Origin: Enterococcus mundtii
GTDB taxonomy: Bacteria; Bacillota; Bacilli; Lactobacillales; Enterococcaceae
Reading direction: 5' to 3'
Length of the DNA: 64,000 bases
Assembly (NCBI RefSeq): GCF_002813755.1
Contig: NZ_CP018061.1
Location: 552,501 to 616,500, forward strand
This document shows, one piece after another, positions 19,383 to 29,369 of the stretch; positions within the stretch are counted from its first letter, which is position 1; each line of letters starts with the position of its first letter. The notes beneath the pieces are model-generated. The model was not told where the DNA came from. It saw nothing but the letters and a program-made list of their open reading frames with translations, and did no database searches. The position numbers and the translations under genes were made by a program.

Positions 19383-19917
19383 ATGGAAAAAAATTTGCTT
19401 CAAACAGTACCCGCTACGTCTCTACCAAGGGAGAGGATGGAGACTTATGGAGAGGATGCGTTATCAGATCAAGAGCTTTTAGCCATTTTGCTTCGGACTG
19501 GTCAGCATCCGTATAATGTATTAGAAGTTGCGGGTACGTTATTGAAGAAATTTGGTGGTTTAGCGCTCTTGAGACAAGCAACACTAGCAGAATTAGAAGC
19601 GGTTCGTGGGATTGGTCGGGTCAAAGCCTTAGAGATCAAAGCATTGATCGAGCTGGGTCGACGGATACAAGTCGATCAGTTGCGTCAAACGACGACTGTC
19701 CATGCGAGTTATGAATTGGCAAAAGAATTGATCCTAGAACTAAAAGATCAAAAACAAGAACATTTAGTTTGCATCTATCTCGATACCAAAAATCAAATCT
19801 TACTAAAGAAAACCTTGTTCATCGGGTCATTGGATCAGACAATCGCACATCCACGTGAAGTGTTCCATTACGCAGTCCGCTATTCAGCAGCACGGCTTGT
19901 ACTTGCTCATAATCATC
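19383..19917 (+). CDS. radC: RadC (JAMM-family DNA repair-like protein), exon 1
   Basis: Codes for the first 178 residues of RadC: the helix-hairpin-helix part (SDQELLAILLRTG, AVRGIGRVKALEIKA) and the start of the JAMM/MPN domain up to LVLAHNH. The reading frame is cut by a group II intron between bases 19917 and 19918, inside the metal-binding HxH-x10-D motif. Joined to 22694 it restores HNH-PSG and a 230-residue protein, the usual RadC size. The start is ATG 19383; a TTG at 19356 would put the RBS inside the gene. Without splicing the frame stops at 19934 and the product would lack the zinc ligand Asp. RadC's molecular role is unsettled. Confidence 0.9.
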
Positions 19918-20640
19918 GTGAGACACGTTCGTAATTGAAAAGATTACGCACGTCCTCTCAGAAATAAGAGAGTCGTGAACTCTTTGCTTGATAGGTGAAA
20001 TGAAGGAGTAACGTCCTGAAGCGCTTACTCTGATACTCCGACATGCGTCATTTCATATATTGGGAATGAGGTGTGAATCTCGGTGAAGTCGGCTGAAAGA
20101 TACCGTCTGTTGATTAAAATAGTGAACTGCAACGAAATCTCTCTAGCGGTAGAGGGTGTATCTGATAGGTCGGGAGTCGTTAAACTTGATAAGGTGAGAA
20201 TGTGGTGAAACACTGACGAACCAGCGAATGAAATATCCATAAGTGGCGAATACCTAGAAATGGGTAAGGCTAACAGTAGGTTAGTTATGTTCCGTGGGCG
20301 AGTACCTATGGTGGTTCCGAAAGCTCCATGCACAGTTACAGGCTGTGGAGAGAACATTGGGTAAGAGTTGGCACCTAAGTCAAGACATAAGATAAAGCAA
20401 AGGGAACGTGGAAAGCTGTCATCGTGGAGAGAGTATACTCAATGAAGCGATTTTAAGGGGAATCATAAAGAGGAAACTTAAATTTGTGGCAGTGAGAGTG
20501 GAGGCACGAGCGAAGAAATTTCTGTAATGGAGATGGAGCAACAGCCTCTAGCCGTTAGTTTGATATACTTCAACTCAGTCATAGCAAAGGATTCTGGTAT
20601 GACTCAAAAGGTCACGTACCTATAAGGAGCGTGATAGACC

Positions 20641-22590
20641 TTGAAAGAAAGTTTTAAGAAGATCCCTAGAATGAAAAACACACGGTTACGCCATGCGGAA
20701 TATTATGGTATGACCGAAGTCTTCGATTCAATCTATGAGCGAAGTAATAAGGGCGAAAAATTTAAAAACTTGATGACGATCATCACCTCAACAGATAATA
20801 TTCTTCTAGCCTATCGAAATATCAAACGTAATAATGGTAGTGCGACACCTGGAATAGATAAGGTGACTATCTACGATATCGAGAAGCTGGATACAGAGGA
20901 GTTTGTCAACAAAGTCAGGAAACGTTTCACTCATTACAATCCTCGAAAAGTAAAACGAGTAGAGATTCCCAAGCCGAATGGGAAAACCAGACCACTAGGA
21001 ATCCCATCAATGTGGGATAGAGTCGCACAACAATGTATCCTACAAGTCCTTGAACCAATCTGTGAACCAAAGTTTTATAAACACAGCTTTGGCTTTCGAC
21101 CAAACCGTTCAGCAGAAAACGCTGTTTCTACAGCGGCGGGGCGAATTAATCGAGCAAAAATGCAATAGGTAGTCGATGTAGACATCAAAGGATTCTTCGA
21201 TGAAGTCGATCATACAAAATTATTGCGACAGATATGGACATTGGGAATACAAGACAAACAACTACTCGTGATTTTGCGTAAAATGTTAAAAGCACCTATC
21301 CAAATGCCTAATGGAGAAACGATCTATCCAACGAAAGGGACACCACAAGGCGGGATTCTTTCCCCGTTGTTGGCAAACATCAATTTGAATGAATTTGATT
21401 GGTGGATCGCGAAACAATGGGAAAGTTTCAATTGTGAAAACATTAATGACTATTACAACGAAAAGGCTGAAAGATGGAATCACCAACATAGATATAAACG
21501 GTTGAGAAAAACGTCAACACTAAAAGAAATGTATATAGTCCGTTACGCAGATGACTTTAAAATCTTTACAACTACAAGAGCAAATGCTGAAAAGATTTTT
21601 ACAGCAAGCAAAATGTGGTTGGAAGAACGGTTAAAACTACCTATCTCTCCAGAAAAATCAAAGATTACAAATCTGAAAAAGAAAAGTAGTGAGTTTCTTG
21701 GATTTGAATTGAAAATGGAACGTAAAGGATACGACAGAATGGGACGTAAGAATTATGTTTGCCAATCCCATATTTGTGATAAAGCCAAAAAGAGGATCAA
21801 GAAACAGCTCAAAGATCAGATAAAATTGATACAAAAAGCACCAAACGGCAATGATGTTACCCGTCACCTAAACATTTACAATAGTATGGTTATCGGGATT
21901 CACAATTATTATCAAATCGCAACACAAGTCAATGCCGATTTGATGCCGATCCAGTATCAATTAACCCAAGTTGAGAAGCACAGATTTAAATATTTGGGAA
22001 TAAAGAAGACATCAAAATATAAAACTCGTGATAAAGGTATTCGACCGTATCTAAAATCGAAAATGACAAGGTATATTAACGATATACCGATTATACCGAT
22101 TGGTTTTATAAAGACGAGAACGGCTTTAATGAAGCACAACGGTGTGTGTAAGTATACAGAAGAAGGTAGAAAACTGATTCATAAAAAGCTTCAAGTAGTT
22201 TCAGTGCAAGCACTTCAATGGCTTAGAAGCCATCCAGTGATTGGCGAACGAGCAACAATTGAGTTTAACGATAATCGTATTTCTCTATTTGTGACCCAAC
22301 AAGGAAAATGTGCGGTTACAGGCGAAGAGTTGGATGTCACACAATTGCACTGTCACCATAAAATCCCATGGATCAAATCAAAAGATGACCGATACTCTAA
22401 TCTCGTTTTGATTAGCGATACCATTCATCGATTGATTCACGCAACACGTGAAGACACACTTCTATCTTATTTGCAAGACCTTAACTTGTCGGATTCGGAA
22501 TTAGAGAAAGTCAATAAATTGCGAGTAGCAGTAGGAAACACAAAAATTTCATTCAGTAATCAATTTAAAACCGGACTGAGACAAACATGA
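20641..22590 (+). pseudogene. ltrA: intron-encoded reverse transcriptase/maturase with HNH domain, interrupted by TAG
   Basis: About 648 codons in one frame with a single internal TAG at 21166-21168, between RAKMQ and VVDVDIKGFFDEVDH. The frame continues exactly across it, so this is a nonsense change, not a frameshift; relatives usually have an aromatic residue there. N-terminal RT0-2 (NGSATPGIDKV, PKPNGKTRPLGIP, FGFRPNRSA), then GTPQGGILSP, the catalytic VRYADDFKIF, the maturase X domain, and a C-terminal HNH (CAVTGEELD, LHCHHKIPW, LVLISDTIHRLIHA). The start is TTG 20641 behind AAGGAG; ATG 20671 is an alternative. As written the catalytic half is not made unless UAG is read through. Confidence 0.85.
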
Positions 22591-22610
22591 AGTAATGAAC
22601 TAACGGGGGA

Positions 22611-22644
22611 ACGCCGTGTACGGTGAAAGTCGTACGCACGGTGT
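22611..22644 (+). ncRNA. group II intron domain V
   Basis: ACGCCGTGTACG-GTGAAAGT-CGTACGCACGGTGT-type hairpin of 34 bases with the conserved GAAA loop and two-base bulge. The second base is C, giving a CGC triad as in the well-studied Oceanobacillus intron. Confidence 0.9.
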
Positions 22645-22693
22645 GAAGTGGGGGAAAAACTGGCGATAACATCAAAGGTTTACCTATCGCTAT

Positions 22694-22851
22694 CCAGCGG
22701 CAACGTTCTTCCGTCCAAGCAAGACATGCGATTGACACGACGCATTCAGGAATGTGGAGAGATGATGGGGATCGAAGTTCTTGACCATCTGATTATTGGC
22801 AGCAAACAATACTTTAGTTTGCGTGAAGAAGGATTAATGGAAAAAGAATGA
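22694..22851 (+). CDS. radC: RadC, exon 2
   Basis: Codes for the last 52 residues: the PSGNVLPSKQD end of the JAMM motif, including the metal-ligand Asp ten residues after the HxH of exon 1, then VLDHLIIGSKQYFSLREEGLM. It is only meaningful when spliced to exon 1. An unspliced open frame exists from ATG 22648 but its first residues come from intron domains V and VI, so it should not be read as a separate protein. Confidence 0.88.
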
Positions 22852-23000
22852 TGTAGCTTTCTTGCAAAAAAAAACAACCAAGTGTACAATTATAATGTAA
22901 TTTTGTTTGGGAATAGAAGTTGAAACATCTGTTGCACCTCTATCGTACACGAGCAATGTTACAATCAAATAAGTGCTTTGGCACGAGGAGGGTATTATTA

Positions 23001-23201
23001 ATGGAAAACGGAACAGTTAAATGGTTCAACGCTGAAAAAGGATTTGGTTTTATCTCACGTGAAGATGGAAGCGACGTATTCGTACATTTTTCAGCAATCC
23101 AAGGTGACGGATTCAAAACATTAGAAGAAGGTCAAGCAGTTACTTTTGACGTAGAAGATTCAGATCGTGGCCCACAAGCTACAAACGTTGAAAAAGCGTA
23201 A
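23001..23201 (+). CDS. cspA: cold-shock protein (CspA family)
   Basis: 66 residues, one OB-fold cold-shock domain. RNP1 is KGFGFIS and RNP2 is VFVHFSAI, flanked by [12 protein letters not shown] and GPQATNV. It binds single-stranded nucleic acid and acts as an RNA chaperone. ATG 23001 is chosen because GAGGAGG precedes it; upstream in-frame codons are not Csp-like. A TATAAT at 22891-22896 would give a leader of about 100 bases, as usual for csp genes. Confidence 0.95.
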   Translation: MENGTVKWFNAEKGFGFISREDGSDVFVHFSAIQGDGFKTLEEGQAVTFDVEDSDRGPQATNVEKA

Positions 23202-23289
23202 TCTATACGAAAATATACTGTTATGAGGCTTGCTTCGTCATGGAGCGAACCAAATAATTGATGACAGAGGTTGAAACCAACGTGTTTCC

Positions 23290-23355
23290 CTCGAAAAATA
23301 AGATGAGACCCACAAAAATTGTTCTTTCACATTTTTGTGGGTCTCGCTTTTTTTT
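23290..23355 (+). terminator. csp terminator formed by a dispersed palindrome (copy 5)
   Basis: GAGACCCACAAAAAT / ATTTTTGTGGGTCTC with loop TGTTCTTTCAC followed by GC and a long T run. The core and the preceding CCTCGAAAAATAAGATG flank belong to the dispersed palindrome family, here serving as a terminator. Confidence 0.75.
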
Positions 23356-23389
23356 CTATAAAAATCTGGGAGTAGGACATTAGTTCTCA

Positions 23390-23532
23390 CCACCTAAAAC
23401 CGAATAAACGGCGGGAACAGAAGAACCGCTTCGATAAACAAGGCGCCAGCTACAAAAATTTGAAGAACAAATTTCGTGGCTGGCGCCTTATTTATCGAGG
23501 CTGAACACTTCTGGCCCGACCTCGGTTTTAAG
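23390..23532. repeat. dispersed large palindrome, copy 6 (most complete)
   Basis: Full-length copy: outer arms CCTAAAACCGAATAAACGG and CCCGACCTCGGTTTTAAG, middle arms AACAGAAG and CTTCTGG, inner stem CAAGGCGCCAGCTAC / GTGGCTGGCGCCTTA with an A/T-rich centre around TTGAAGAACAAA. It abuts the stop codon of rnjA on the opposite strand and lies between the convergent csp and rnjA. Confidence 0.8.
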
Positions 23533-25212
23533 TTAGTTTTGATCCGGTGTCATCACCATAGGGATGATCATTGGATGTCTTTCTGTACGATCGAACAAGT
23601 AAGGTTGTAATGCACCGACCATCGCTTCTTTTAATTTGTGCTCCGAACAGTCGGGGGCATTTAGCACATCACGCAATGCGTGGAACAAAATACGTTGCGC
23701 TTCATTGATCATATCCCCTGATTCACGCATATAGACGAAGCCACGAGAAAGGATATCTGGTCCAGCTAGAATTTCTTTTTTCTTGATATCGACAGTTGTC
23801 ACTGCAAGAACGAGTCCTTCTTCTGAAAGTAAATGACGATCTCGTAAAACAACATTACCGATATCACCGATTCCACTGCCATCGATATACACATCGCCAG
23901 CGACGAATTTTCCAGCTAAACGAGCAGAATCACTTGTCAATGCTAATACATCACCGTTTTCCATGATAAAACAATTCTCAGCTGGTACACCTGTGTCTTG
24001 TGCAAGAGAGGCATGGATCTTCAACATCCGAAACTCACCATGCACCGGTACAAAATATTTTGGCTTCATCAAACGAAGCATCAATTTTTGTTCTTCTTGA
24101 CCACCATGACCAGATGTGTGGATATTATTGATTTTTCCATGAATTACTTCAGCACCAGCTTCAGACAATAAGTTGATCAAGTGGTTCACACTTGTTGTAT
24201 TACCTGGGATCGGTGAGCTAGAAAAAATCACCGTATCATCTGGTTGGATTTGGATTTGACGATGGGTACCATTCGCAATGCGGCTCAATGCAGCCATTGG
24301 TTCACCTTGCGAACCTGTACATAGGATCATTGTTTCATTTGCAGGCAAACGATTGATTTCATGCGCATCGACAAAGGTACCGTCAGGCACTTTGATGTAG
24401 CCGAGACGTTGTCCGTTGACGATCGCATTTTCCATACTACGCCCGAAAACAGCAATTTTTCTACCCGTTGCTACAGCGGCTTCCGCTGCTTGTTGTAGAC
24501 GGAAGATATTGGAAGCAAAGCTGGCAAAAATGATCCGACCTTCGATTTTCTCAAATATTTTCAAAATAGAAAGGCCAATCGTTTTTTCTGATTTCGTAAA
24601 CGTTGGAATCTCTGCATTGGTACTATCTGAAAGGAGGCAAAGAACGCCTTCTTCTCCGATACGAGCCATTTTATGCAAATTTGCTGGTTCTCCTACAGGT
24701 GTAAAATCGAACTTGAAATCTCCAGTAGCCACGATGTTACCAGAAGGTGTTTTGACAACCACACCTAAAGCATCCGGAATACTATGGGTCGTTCGGAAAA
24801 AGCTGACGGATGTTTTTCTGAAACGGATCACAGTGTCTTCATTGATTTCATTTAGCACAGCGTCACGAAGTAAGCCATGTTCGTCCAGTTTATTTGTGAT
24901 CAAAGCTAAAGCTAGAGGGCCAGCGTAGATCGGGATATTTGCTTGCTTTAATAAGTAAGGTATCCCACCAATATGGTCTTCGTGTCCATGAGTGATCACT
25001 AAAGCTTTGATTTTGTGTATGTTTTGTACGATATAGTTGTAATCAGGAATGACGTAGTCAATGCCAAGCAGTTCATCTTCTGGAAACTTGATTCCAGCGT
25101 CGATGATAATGATTTCATCTTGGAATTGTACCCCATACGTATTTTTCCCGATTTCACCTAATCCACCAATCGCAAAGACACCTGTCTCATTATTTTTGAT
25201 GGAAAGTTTCAT
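23533..25212 (-). CDS. rnjA: ribonuclease J1
   Basis: 559 residues, metallo-beta-lactamase/beta-CASP RNase with 5'-exonuclease and endonuclease activity in mRNA decay and rRNA maturation. The zinc motif [17 protein letters not shown] lies at about residues 73-88, followed by [10 protein letters not shown], the beta-CASP segments ([33 protein letters not shown]) and HTSGHG. The start ATG follows the rpoY stop by a single base, with GGAG inside rpoY, so translation is coupled. RNase J1 rather than J2 is inferred from the rpoY linkage seen in other Firmicutes. Confidence 0.95.
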   Translation of the reverse strand: MKLSIKNNETGVFAIGGLGEIGKNTYGVQFQDEIIIIDAGIKFPEDELLGIDYVIPDYNYIVQNIHKIKALVITHGHEDHIGGIPYLLKQANIPIYAGPLALALITNKLDEHGLLRDAVLNEINEDTVIRFRKTSVSFFRTTHSIPDALGVVVKTPSGNIVATGDFKFDFTPVGEPANLHKMARIGEEGVLCLLSDSTNAEIPTFTKSEKTIGLSILKIFEKIEGRIIFASFASNIFRLQQAAEAAVATGRKIAVFGRSMENAIVNGQRLGYIKVPDGTFVDAHEINRLPANETMILCTGSQGEPMAALSRIANGTHRQIQIQPDDTVIFSSSPIPGNTTSVNHLINLLSEAGAEVIHGKINNIHTSGHGGQEEQKLMLRLMKPKYFVPVHGEFRMLKIHASLAQDTGVPAENCFIMENGDVLALTSDSARLAGKFVAGDVYIDGSGIGDIGNVVLRDRHLLSEEGLVLAVTTVDIKKKEILAGPDILSRGFVYMRESGDMINEAQRILFHALRDVLNAPDCSEHKLKEAMVGALQPYLFDRTERHPMIIPMVMTPDQN

Positions 25213-25213
25213 C

Positions 25214-25426
25214 TTAAAACTCCACTAATGTGAATGCTGGGTTTTCTTTTTCGTATTCTAGATGGTTACCTTCTAGAAGTTGTACGAATTCGATATTGTA
25301 TGGGGTATTTTCTTCCACTCGTTGGCGTGCTTCAACATCGCTGTTTGCTTCGATGTATAGCGATTGTGTTTCTTCACGTTTTGGGTTACGGATTTTTGAC
25401 TCTTGATAATAAACTTTGTAAATCAT
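25214..25426 (-). CDS. rpoY: RNA polymerase epsilon subunit
   Basis: 70 residues, the family length (YkzG/DUF1447). Characteristic [11 protein letters not shown] and [17 protein letters not shown] segments and the acidic [10 protein letters not shown] tail. It is a small accessory subunit of Firmicutes RNA polymerase. The gene lies directly upstream of rnjA in the same operon, a conserved pairing. RBS AAAGGAGAC. Confidence 0.93.
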   Translation of the reverse strand: MIYKVYYQESKIRNPKREETQSLYIEANSDVEARQRVEENTPYNIEFVQLLEGNHLEYEKENPAFTLVEF

Positions 25427-25809
25427 GGTTTATGTCTCCTTTATCTGCTTAAAGCAGTAATTTAGCGTATTTTTTGGACAACACAAAACGAGGGGACAAG
25501 CCACCTATGTTTTTTATACTTTAAGAAAAATACTTGATTCTCCTTAAAGAGACAAGCCTCGCATTTGCTTATCCAATTGGAATATTTTTTACTCGGATCC
25601 TCTGTATGAAACATACAATAGTTAATTGCTATTCTAGCATAAATCAAGAGATAAGTATAGAAAACGGTCACTGTAAAATGAAAAAACGTACGAAGAGAAA
25701 ATATTTTTCAGAAAAAATTCTTTTTAAAAAATGTAGTGTTCTATAAAGTAGTAGATTGTGCTACTATTGAAAGTAATGGCAAGATAGAATATTTAAAGGA
25801 GATGATAAA
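25427..25809. other. divergent intergenic region between rpoY and the ABC exporter
   Basis: 383 AT-rich bases with no convincing gene; short open frames of 69-70 codons here lack ribosome binding sites. A small inverted repeat AGTAG-N9-CTACT at about 25747-25765 lies just upstream of the exporter, overlapping its likely promoter, and could be a regulator site. Confidence 0.4.
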
Positions 25810-27540
25810 GTGAAGTTAATGTGGCATTACACCATGCGCTACAAAAAATATTTGGTGTTGAATTTTATTTGTGTGTTCGGCTTTATTCTGATCGAACTAG
25901 GTCTACCAACTATTTTAGCACGCATGATCGATGTTGGAATCCTCAACGATGATTTTGACTATGTGAAACAACAAGGACTATTGATGATCGTGATTACTGT
26001 GATCGGGATCATAATGAATATATTTTTAGGTTATTTTGGGTCAAGGATCACGACGAATATCGTTGCAGACATTCGTGATGATCTGTTCAAACATATCCAA
26101 ACGTATTCACATCAAGAGTATGAAACACTAGGCGTATCATCATTGATCACTCGTACGACCAATGATGCGTATCAAATCATGTTGTTTCTACAAAATATTT
26201 TAAGAATCGGTTTTATGGCACCGATGATGTTTGTTGTTAGTTTGTATATGGTTATGCGAACAAGTCCATCTCTTGGTTTATATGTAATTGGTGCATTGCC
26301 ATTCTTATTATTGGCTGTTGTTGGGATTGCTAAGTTTTCTGAACCTTTATCAAAAATCCAACAAAAGAATTTAGACAGGATCAATAGTATCTTACGTGAA
26401 AACCTATCAGGTCTACGCGTTATCCGCGCGTTTGTAAATGAAAAATTCGAAGAAAAAAGATTTGAAAAAGTCAACGAGAACTATGCTTCAAGTTCTAAAA
26501 GCCTCTTTCGCTTGATGGCGGTTGCTCAACCTGGCTTTTTCTTCTTATTCAATATCGTGATGATTTTGATTATTTGGAGCGGTACGCTACAAATTGCAGA
26601 TGGACAGTTGCAAGTAGGGAATCTAATTGCTTTTATTGAGTATATTTTCCACGCGTTGTTTTCATTTATGTTGTTTGCGAGTGTGTTTATGATGTATCCG
26701 CGAGCAGCAGTCTCTGCTAGTCGTATCCAAGAAGCTTTAAATGCTACTCCTGCTATTGTTGAAGATCCAAATGGCATATCAGAAACAAAAACGAAAGGCT
26801 ACATCGAATTTAAAAATGTGACCTTCGCTTACCCTGGACATTCGCAAGAACCAGTGATTCGCAACGTCAGCTTTACTGCTTCACCTGGTGAAACAGTGGC
26901 ATTTATTGGTAGTACAGGTAGCGGGAAGTCTACATTGATCCAATTGATTCCACGTTTTTATGATGTTACTCATGGTGAGATCCTGATTGACGGTGTAGAT
27001 GTGCGTAAGTACAAGTTGAGTAAACTAAGACAAAAAATCGGGTTTATTCCACAGAAAGCACTATTGTTTACTGGGACGATCGCTGAAAACTTGAGATACG
27101 GAAAAGAAGATGCAACGCAAGAGGAAATGGAACGTGCGGCTGATATTGCGCAGGCGACTGATTTTATTTCTAAAAAAGCGGACGGTTATGATGAACATCT
27201 TTCTGAAGGTGGCGCAAACTTCTCAGGTGGGCAGAAACAACGGTTAGCCATTGCTCGGGCAATCATCCGCCGACCAGAAATCTATATTTTTGATGATAGT
27301 TTTTCAGCACTTGATTATCAAACGGATGCAAAACTTCGTGCAAGATTGAAAAAAGAAACAACTGAATCAACCGTATTGATCGTTGCCCAACGTGTGGGTA
27401 CGATCATGCACGCCGATAAGATCATCGTATTGAATGAAGGAGAAGTAGTAGGCATGGGCACACATCGTGAACTACTAGAAAATTGTCCGATTTATTACGA
27501 CATTGCCGCTTCTCAATTATCGAAGGAGGAACTAGCATGA
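25810..27540 (+). CDS. efrA: heterodimeric ABC multidrug exporter, half-transporter A (EfrA-like)
   Basis: 576 residues: six transmembrane helices (about 1-310) and an ATPase domain with Walker A GSTGSGKST, signature SGGQKQR and Walker B IYIFDDSFSALD. The residue after the Walker B Asp is Asp, not the catalytic Glu, so this half contributes the degenerate site. Its gene overlaps the next by ATGA, and the two products form one exporter. Similarity to enterococcal EfrAB drug efflux is recalled, not tested. RBS AAAGGAGATG. Confidence 0.85.
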   Translation: MKLMWHYTMRYKKYLVLNFICVFGFILIELGLPTILARMIDVGILNDDFDYVKQQGLLMIVITVIGIIMNIFLGYFGSRITTNIVADIRDDLFKHIQTYSHQEYETLGVSSLITRTTNDAYQIMLFLQNILRIGFMAPMMFVVSLYMVMRTSPSLGLYVIGALPFLLLAVVGIAKFSEPLSKIQQKNLDRINSILRENLSGLRVIRAFVNEKFEEKRFEKVNENYASSSKSLFRLMAVAQPGFFFLFNIVMILIIWSGTLQIADGQLQVGNLIAFIEYIFHALFSFMLFASVFMMYPRAAVSASRIQEALNATPAIVEDPNGISETKTKGYIEFKNVTFAYPGHSQEPVIRNVSFTASPGETVAFIGSTGSGKSTLIQLIPRFYDVTHGEILIDGVDVRKYKLSKLRQKIGFIPQKALLFTGTIAENLRYGKEDATQEEMERAADIAQATDFISKKADGYDEHLSEGGANFSGGQKQRLAIARAIIRRPEIYIFDDSFSALDYQTDAKLRARLKKETTESTVLIVAQRVGTIMHADKIIVLNEGEVVGMGTHRELLENCPIYYDIAASQLSKEELA

Positions 27541-29297
27541 AAAAAACCTTCGCTTCTTTTAAACGTTTAGCTCGCTATATCCGTCCTTACCGATTGACGT
27601 TTATCTTAGTGCTACTATTTACATTTTTAACGGTGGCTTTCAATGCGGCATTGCCTTATGTCGTCGGGCTTCCAACAACAGAAATCAGCAAAAATCTAGT
27701 GAATAATGAGGCAATCAATTTTTCTTATATCATCAACTGTTTGATTTGGATCGCGGTGGTTGGTACAGGTTATAGTATTTCTCAATTGCTTTCTGGGGTA
27801 TTGATGACAAATGTTGTTCAGAGTGCCATGAAAGACTTGCGTAGAGATATTGAAGAAAAAATCAATCGTTTGCCGGTTTCTTATTTCGATAAAAATCAAC
27901 AAGGAAATATTTTATCTCGTGTCACGAATGATGTAGATGCAGTTAGTGGCGCCTTGCAACAAGCCTTTATCGGTATCGTCAATGCAATCTTAGGGATTAC
28001 GATGGCAGCAGCGATGATGTTTTATATCCAACCGGTCATGGCGTTGATTTCAATGATCATGATTCCAGCGTCAATTTGGATCTCTAAACGAGTGATCAAT
28101 GCTTCTCAAAAATATTTCCAAGAAATGCAAAATTCTTTAGGTGAATTAAATGGCTATGTTCAGGAAAACATGACTGGATTCAGTGTGTTAAAAGTATACG
28201 GTCGTGAGAAAGAAACATTTGAAGGATTTCATAAGGTCAACCATAGCTTGAAACATTTTGGGTTTCGAGCAGCCTTTATTTCTGGATTGATGATGCCGTT
28301 AGTACAATTAACTGCCTACGCTACGTATATCGGTATGGCAGTTTTAGGAAGCTTTTATGTGATTTCTGGAGTCATTGTGGTTGGGCAATTACAAGCCTTT
28401 ATCCAATATATTTGGCAAATCAGCCAACCAATGGGTAATGTGACGCAATTATCTTCTGTGTTGCAAAGTGCATCCGCAGCTACGAAACGGGTGTTTGAGA
28501 TTTTAGACGAACCTGAGGAAAAAGAAAACAAGACCGATGTTCCTTTGCCAGAAACGATCCATGGAAATGTCTCGTTTGAACATGTCGATTTTGCTTATGA
28601 TCCGAAGAAACCATTGATCCAAGACTTGAACTTTGAGGTGAAAGCTGGACAAATGGTAGCTGTTGTCGGACCAACGGGTGCTGGGAAAACAACATTGATC
28701 AACTTATTGATGCGTTTTTATGATGTGACGCATGGCGCCATCAAGATTGATGGTATTGATACGAAAGCGATGAGTCGAAGTGATGTTCGTTCCATGTTTG
28801 GGATGGTACTGCAAGATGCTTGGTTGTACGAGGGAACGATTGCCGACAACATTCGTTTTGGTAAATTAGATGCAACAGATTATGAGATCGTTGATGCAGC
28901 GAAAACAGCGAATGTCGATCATTTTATCCGAACGATGCCTGATGGTTATGAAATGGAGATCAATTCAGAAGGAGATAATGTCTCGTTGGGACAAAAACAA
29001 TTGCTGACGATTGCTCGTGCGGTTGTTTCCGATCCGAAGATATTGATTCTGGATGAGGCGACTAGTTCCGTTGATACGAGACTTGAAGCGTTGATCCAAA
29101 AAGCAATGGATAAAGTGATGGAAGGACGAACGAGTTTTGTGATCGCTCACCGTCTATCAACGATCCGTGAAGCCGATCTGATCTTAGTGATGGATCAAGG
29201 CCAAATCATTGAAAAAGGAACACATGAAAGTTTATTAGCAAAAGGCGGTTTCTATGAGAAACTTTATAACAGCCAATTTGCTGAAGCAGCGGAATAA
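27537..29297 (+). CDS. efrB: heterodimeric ABC multidrug exporter, half-transporter B (EfrB-like)
   Basis: 586 residues from ATG 27537 (AAGGAGG upstream, four-base overlap with the preceding stop). Transmembrane part about 20-330, then Walker A GPTGAGKTT, Walker B LILDEATSSVD with the catalytic Glu, and a changed signature: VSLGQKQ in place of LSGGQ. Together with half A this gives one consensus and one degenerate ATP site, the hallmark of heterodimeric exporters such as LmrCD or BmrCD. It resides in the membrane and probably expels drugs or dyes. Confidence 0.85.
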   Translation: MKKTFASFKRLARYIRPYRLTFILVLLFTFLTVAFNAALPYVVGLPTTEISKNLVNNEAINFSYIINCLIWIAVVGTGYSISQLLSGVLMTNVVQSAMKDLRRDIEEKINRLPVSYFDKNQQGNILSRVTNDVDAVSGALQQAFIGIVNAILGITMAAAMMFYIQPVMALISMIMIPASIWISKRVINASQKYFQEMQNSLGELNGYVQENMTGFSVLKVYGREKETFEGFHKVNHSLKHFGFRAAFISGLMMPLVQLTAYATYIGMAVLGSFYVISGVIVVGQLQAFIQYIWQISQPMGNVTQLSSVLQSASAATKRVFEILDEPEEKENKTDVPLPETIHGNVSFEHVDFAYDPKKPLIQDLNFEVKAGQMVAVVGPTGAGKTTLINLLMRFYDVTHGAIKIDGIDTKAMSRSDVRSMFGMVLQDAWLYEGTIADNIRFGKLDATDYEIVDAAKTANVDHFIRTMPDGYEMEINSEGDNVSLGQKQLLTIARAVVSDPKILILDEATSSVDTRLEALIQKAMDKVMEGRTSFVIAHRLSTIREADLILVMDQGQIIEKGTHESLLAKGGFYEKLYNSQFAEAAE

Positions 29298-29369
29298 TGA
29301 AAAGAGGTTTCTAGAGGCGAACAGCCTTCTAGGACCTTTTTTCTTCAATAAATGAAAAGAGGGAAAAAG

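Larger units (their letters stand above)
19918..22693 (+). mobile_element. group II intron inserted in radC
   Basis: 2776 bases. The limits come from restoring the RadC frame (CAT AAT CAT C | CC AGC GGC): the intron begins GTGAGACACG, near the GTGYG consensus, and ends in CTAT. Domain V is the 34-base hairpin 22611-22644 with the GAAA tetraloop; the catalytic triad reads CGC rather than AGC. A domain VI-like stem (GGCGATA / TATCGCT) ends at the 3' edge. The intron carries a reverse transcriptase/HNH gene in domain IV, broken by a stop codon. Strand is the same as radC, as splicing requires. Confidence 0.93.

Noticed and set aside
20025..20357. 110-codon open frame on the minus strand inside the intron
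   Set aside because: It lies in the structured RNA domains of the group II intron and shows no ribosome binding site or recognisable protein.
22648..22851. Separate 67-codon plus-strand gene
   Set aside because: Only its residues from SGNVLPSKQD onward are protein-like; they are radC exon 2 and the first residues are translated intron domains V and VI.
25462..25746. Open frames of about 70 codons between rpoY and the ABC exporter, on both strands
   Set aside because: No Shine-Dalgarno, AT-rich composition, no family resemblance.
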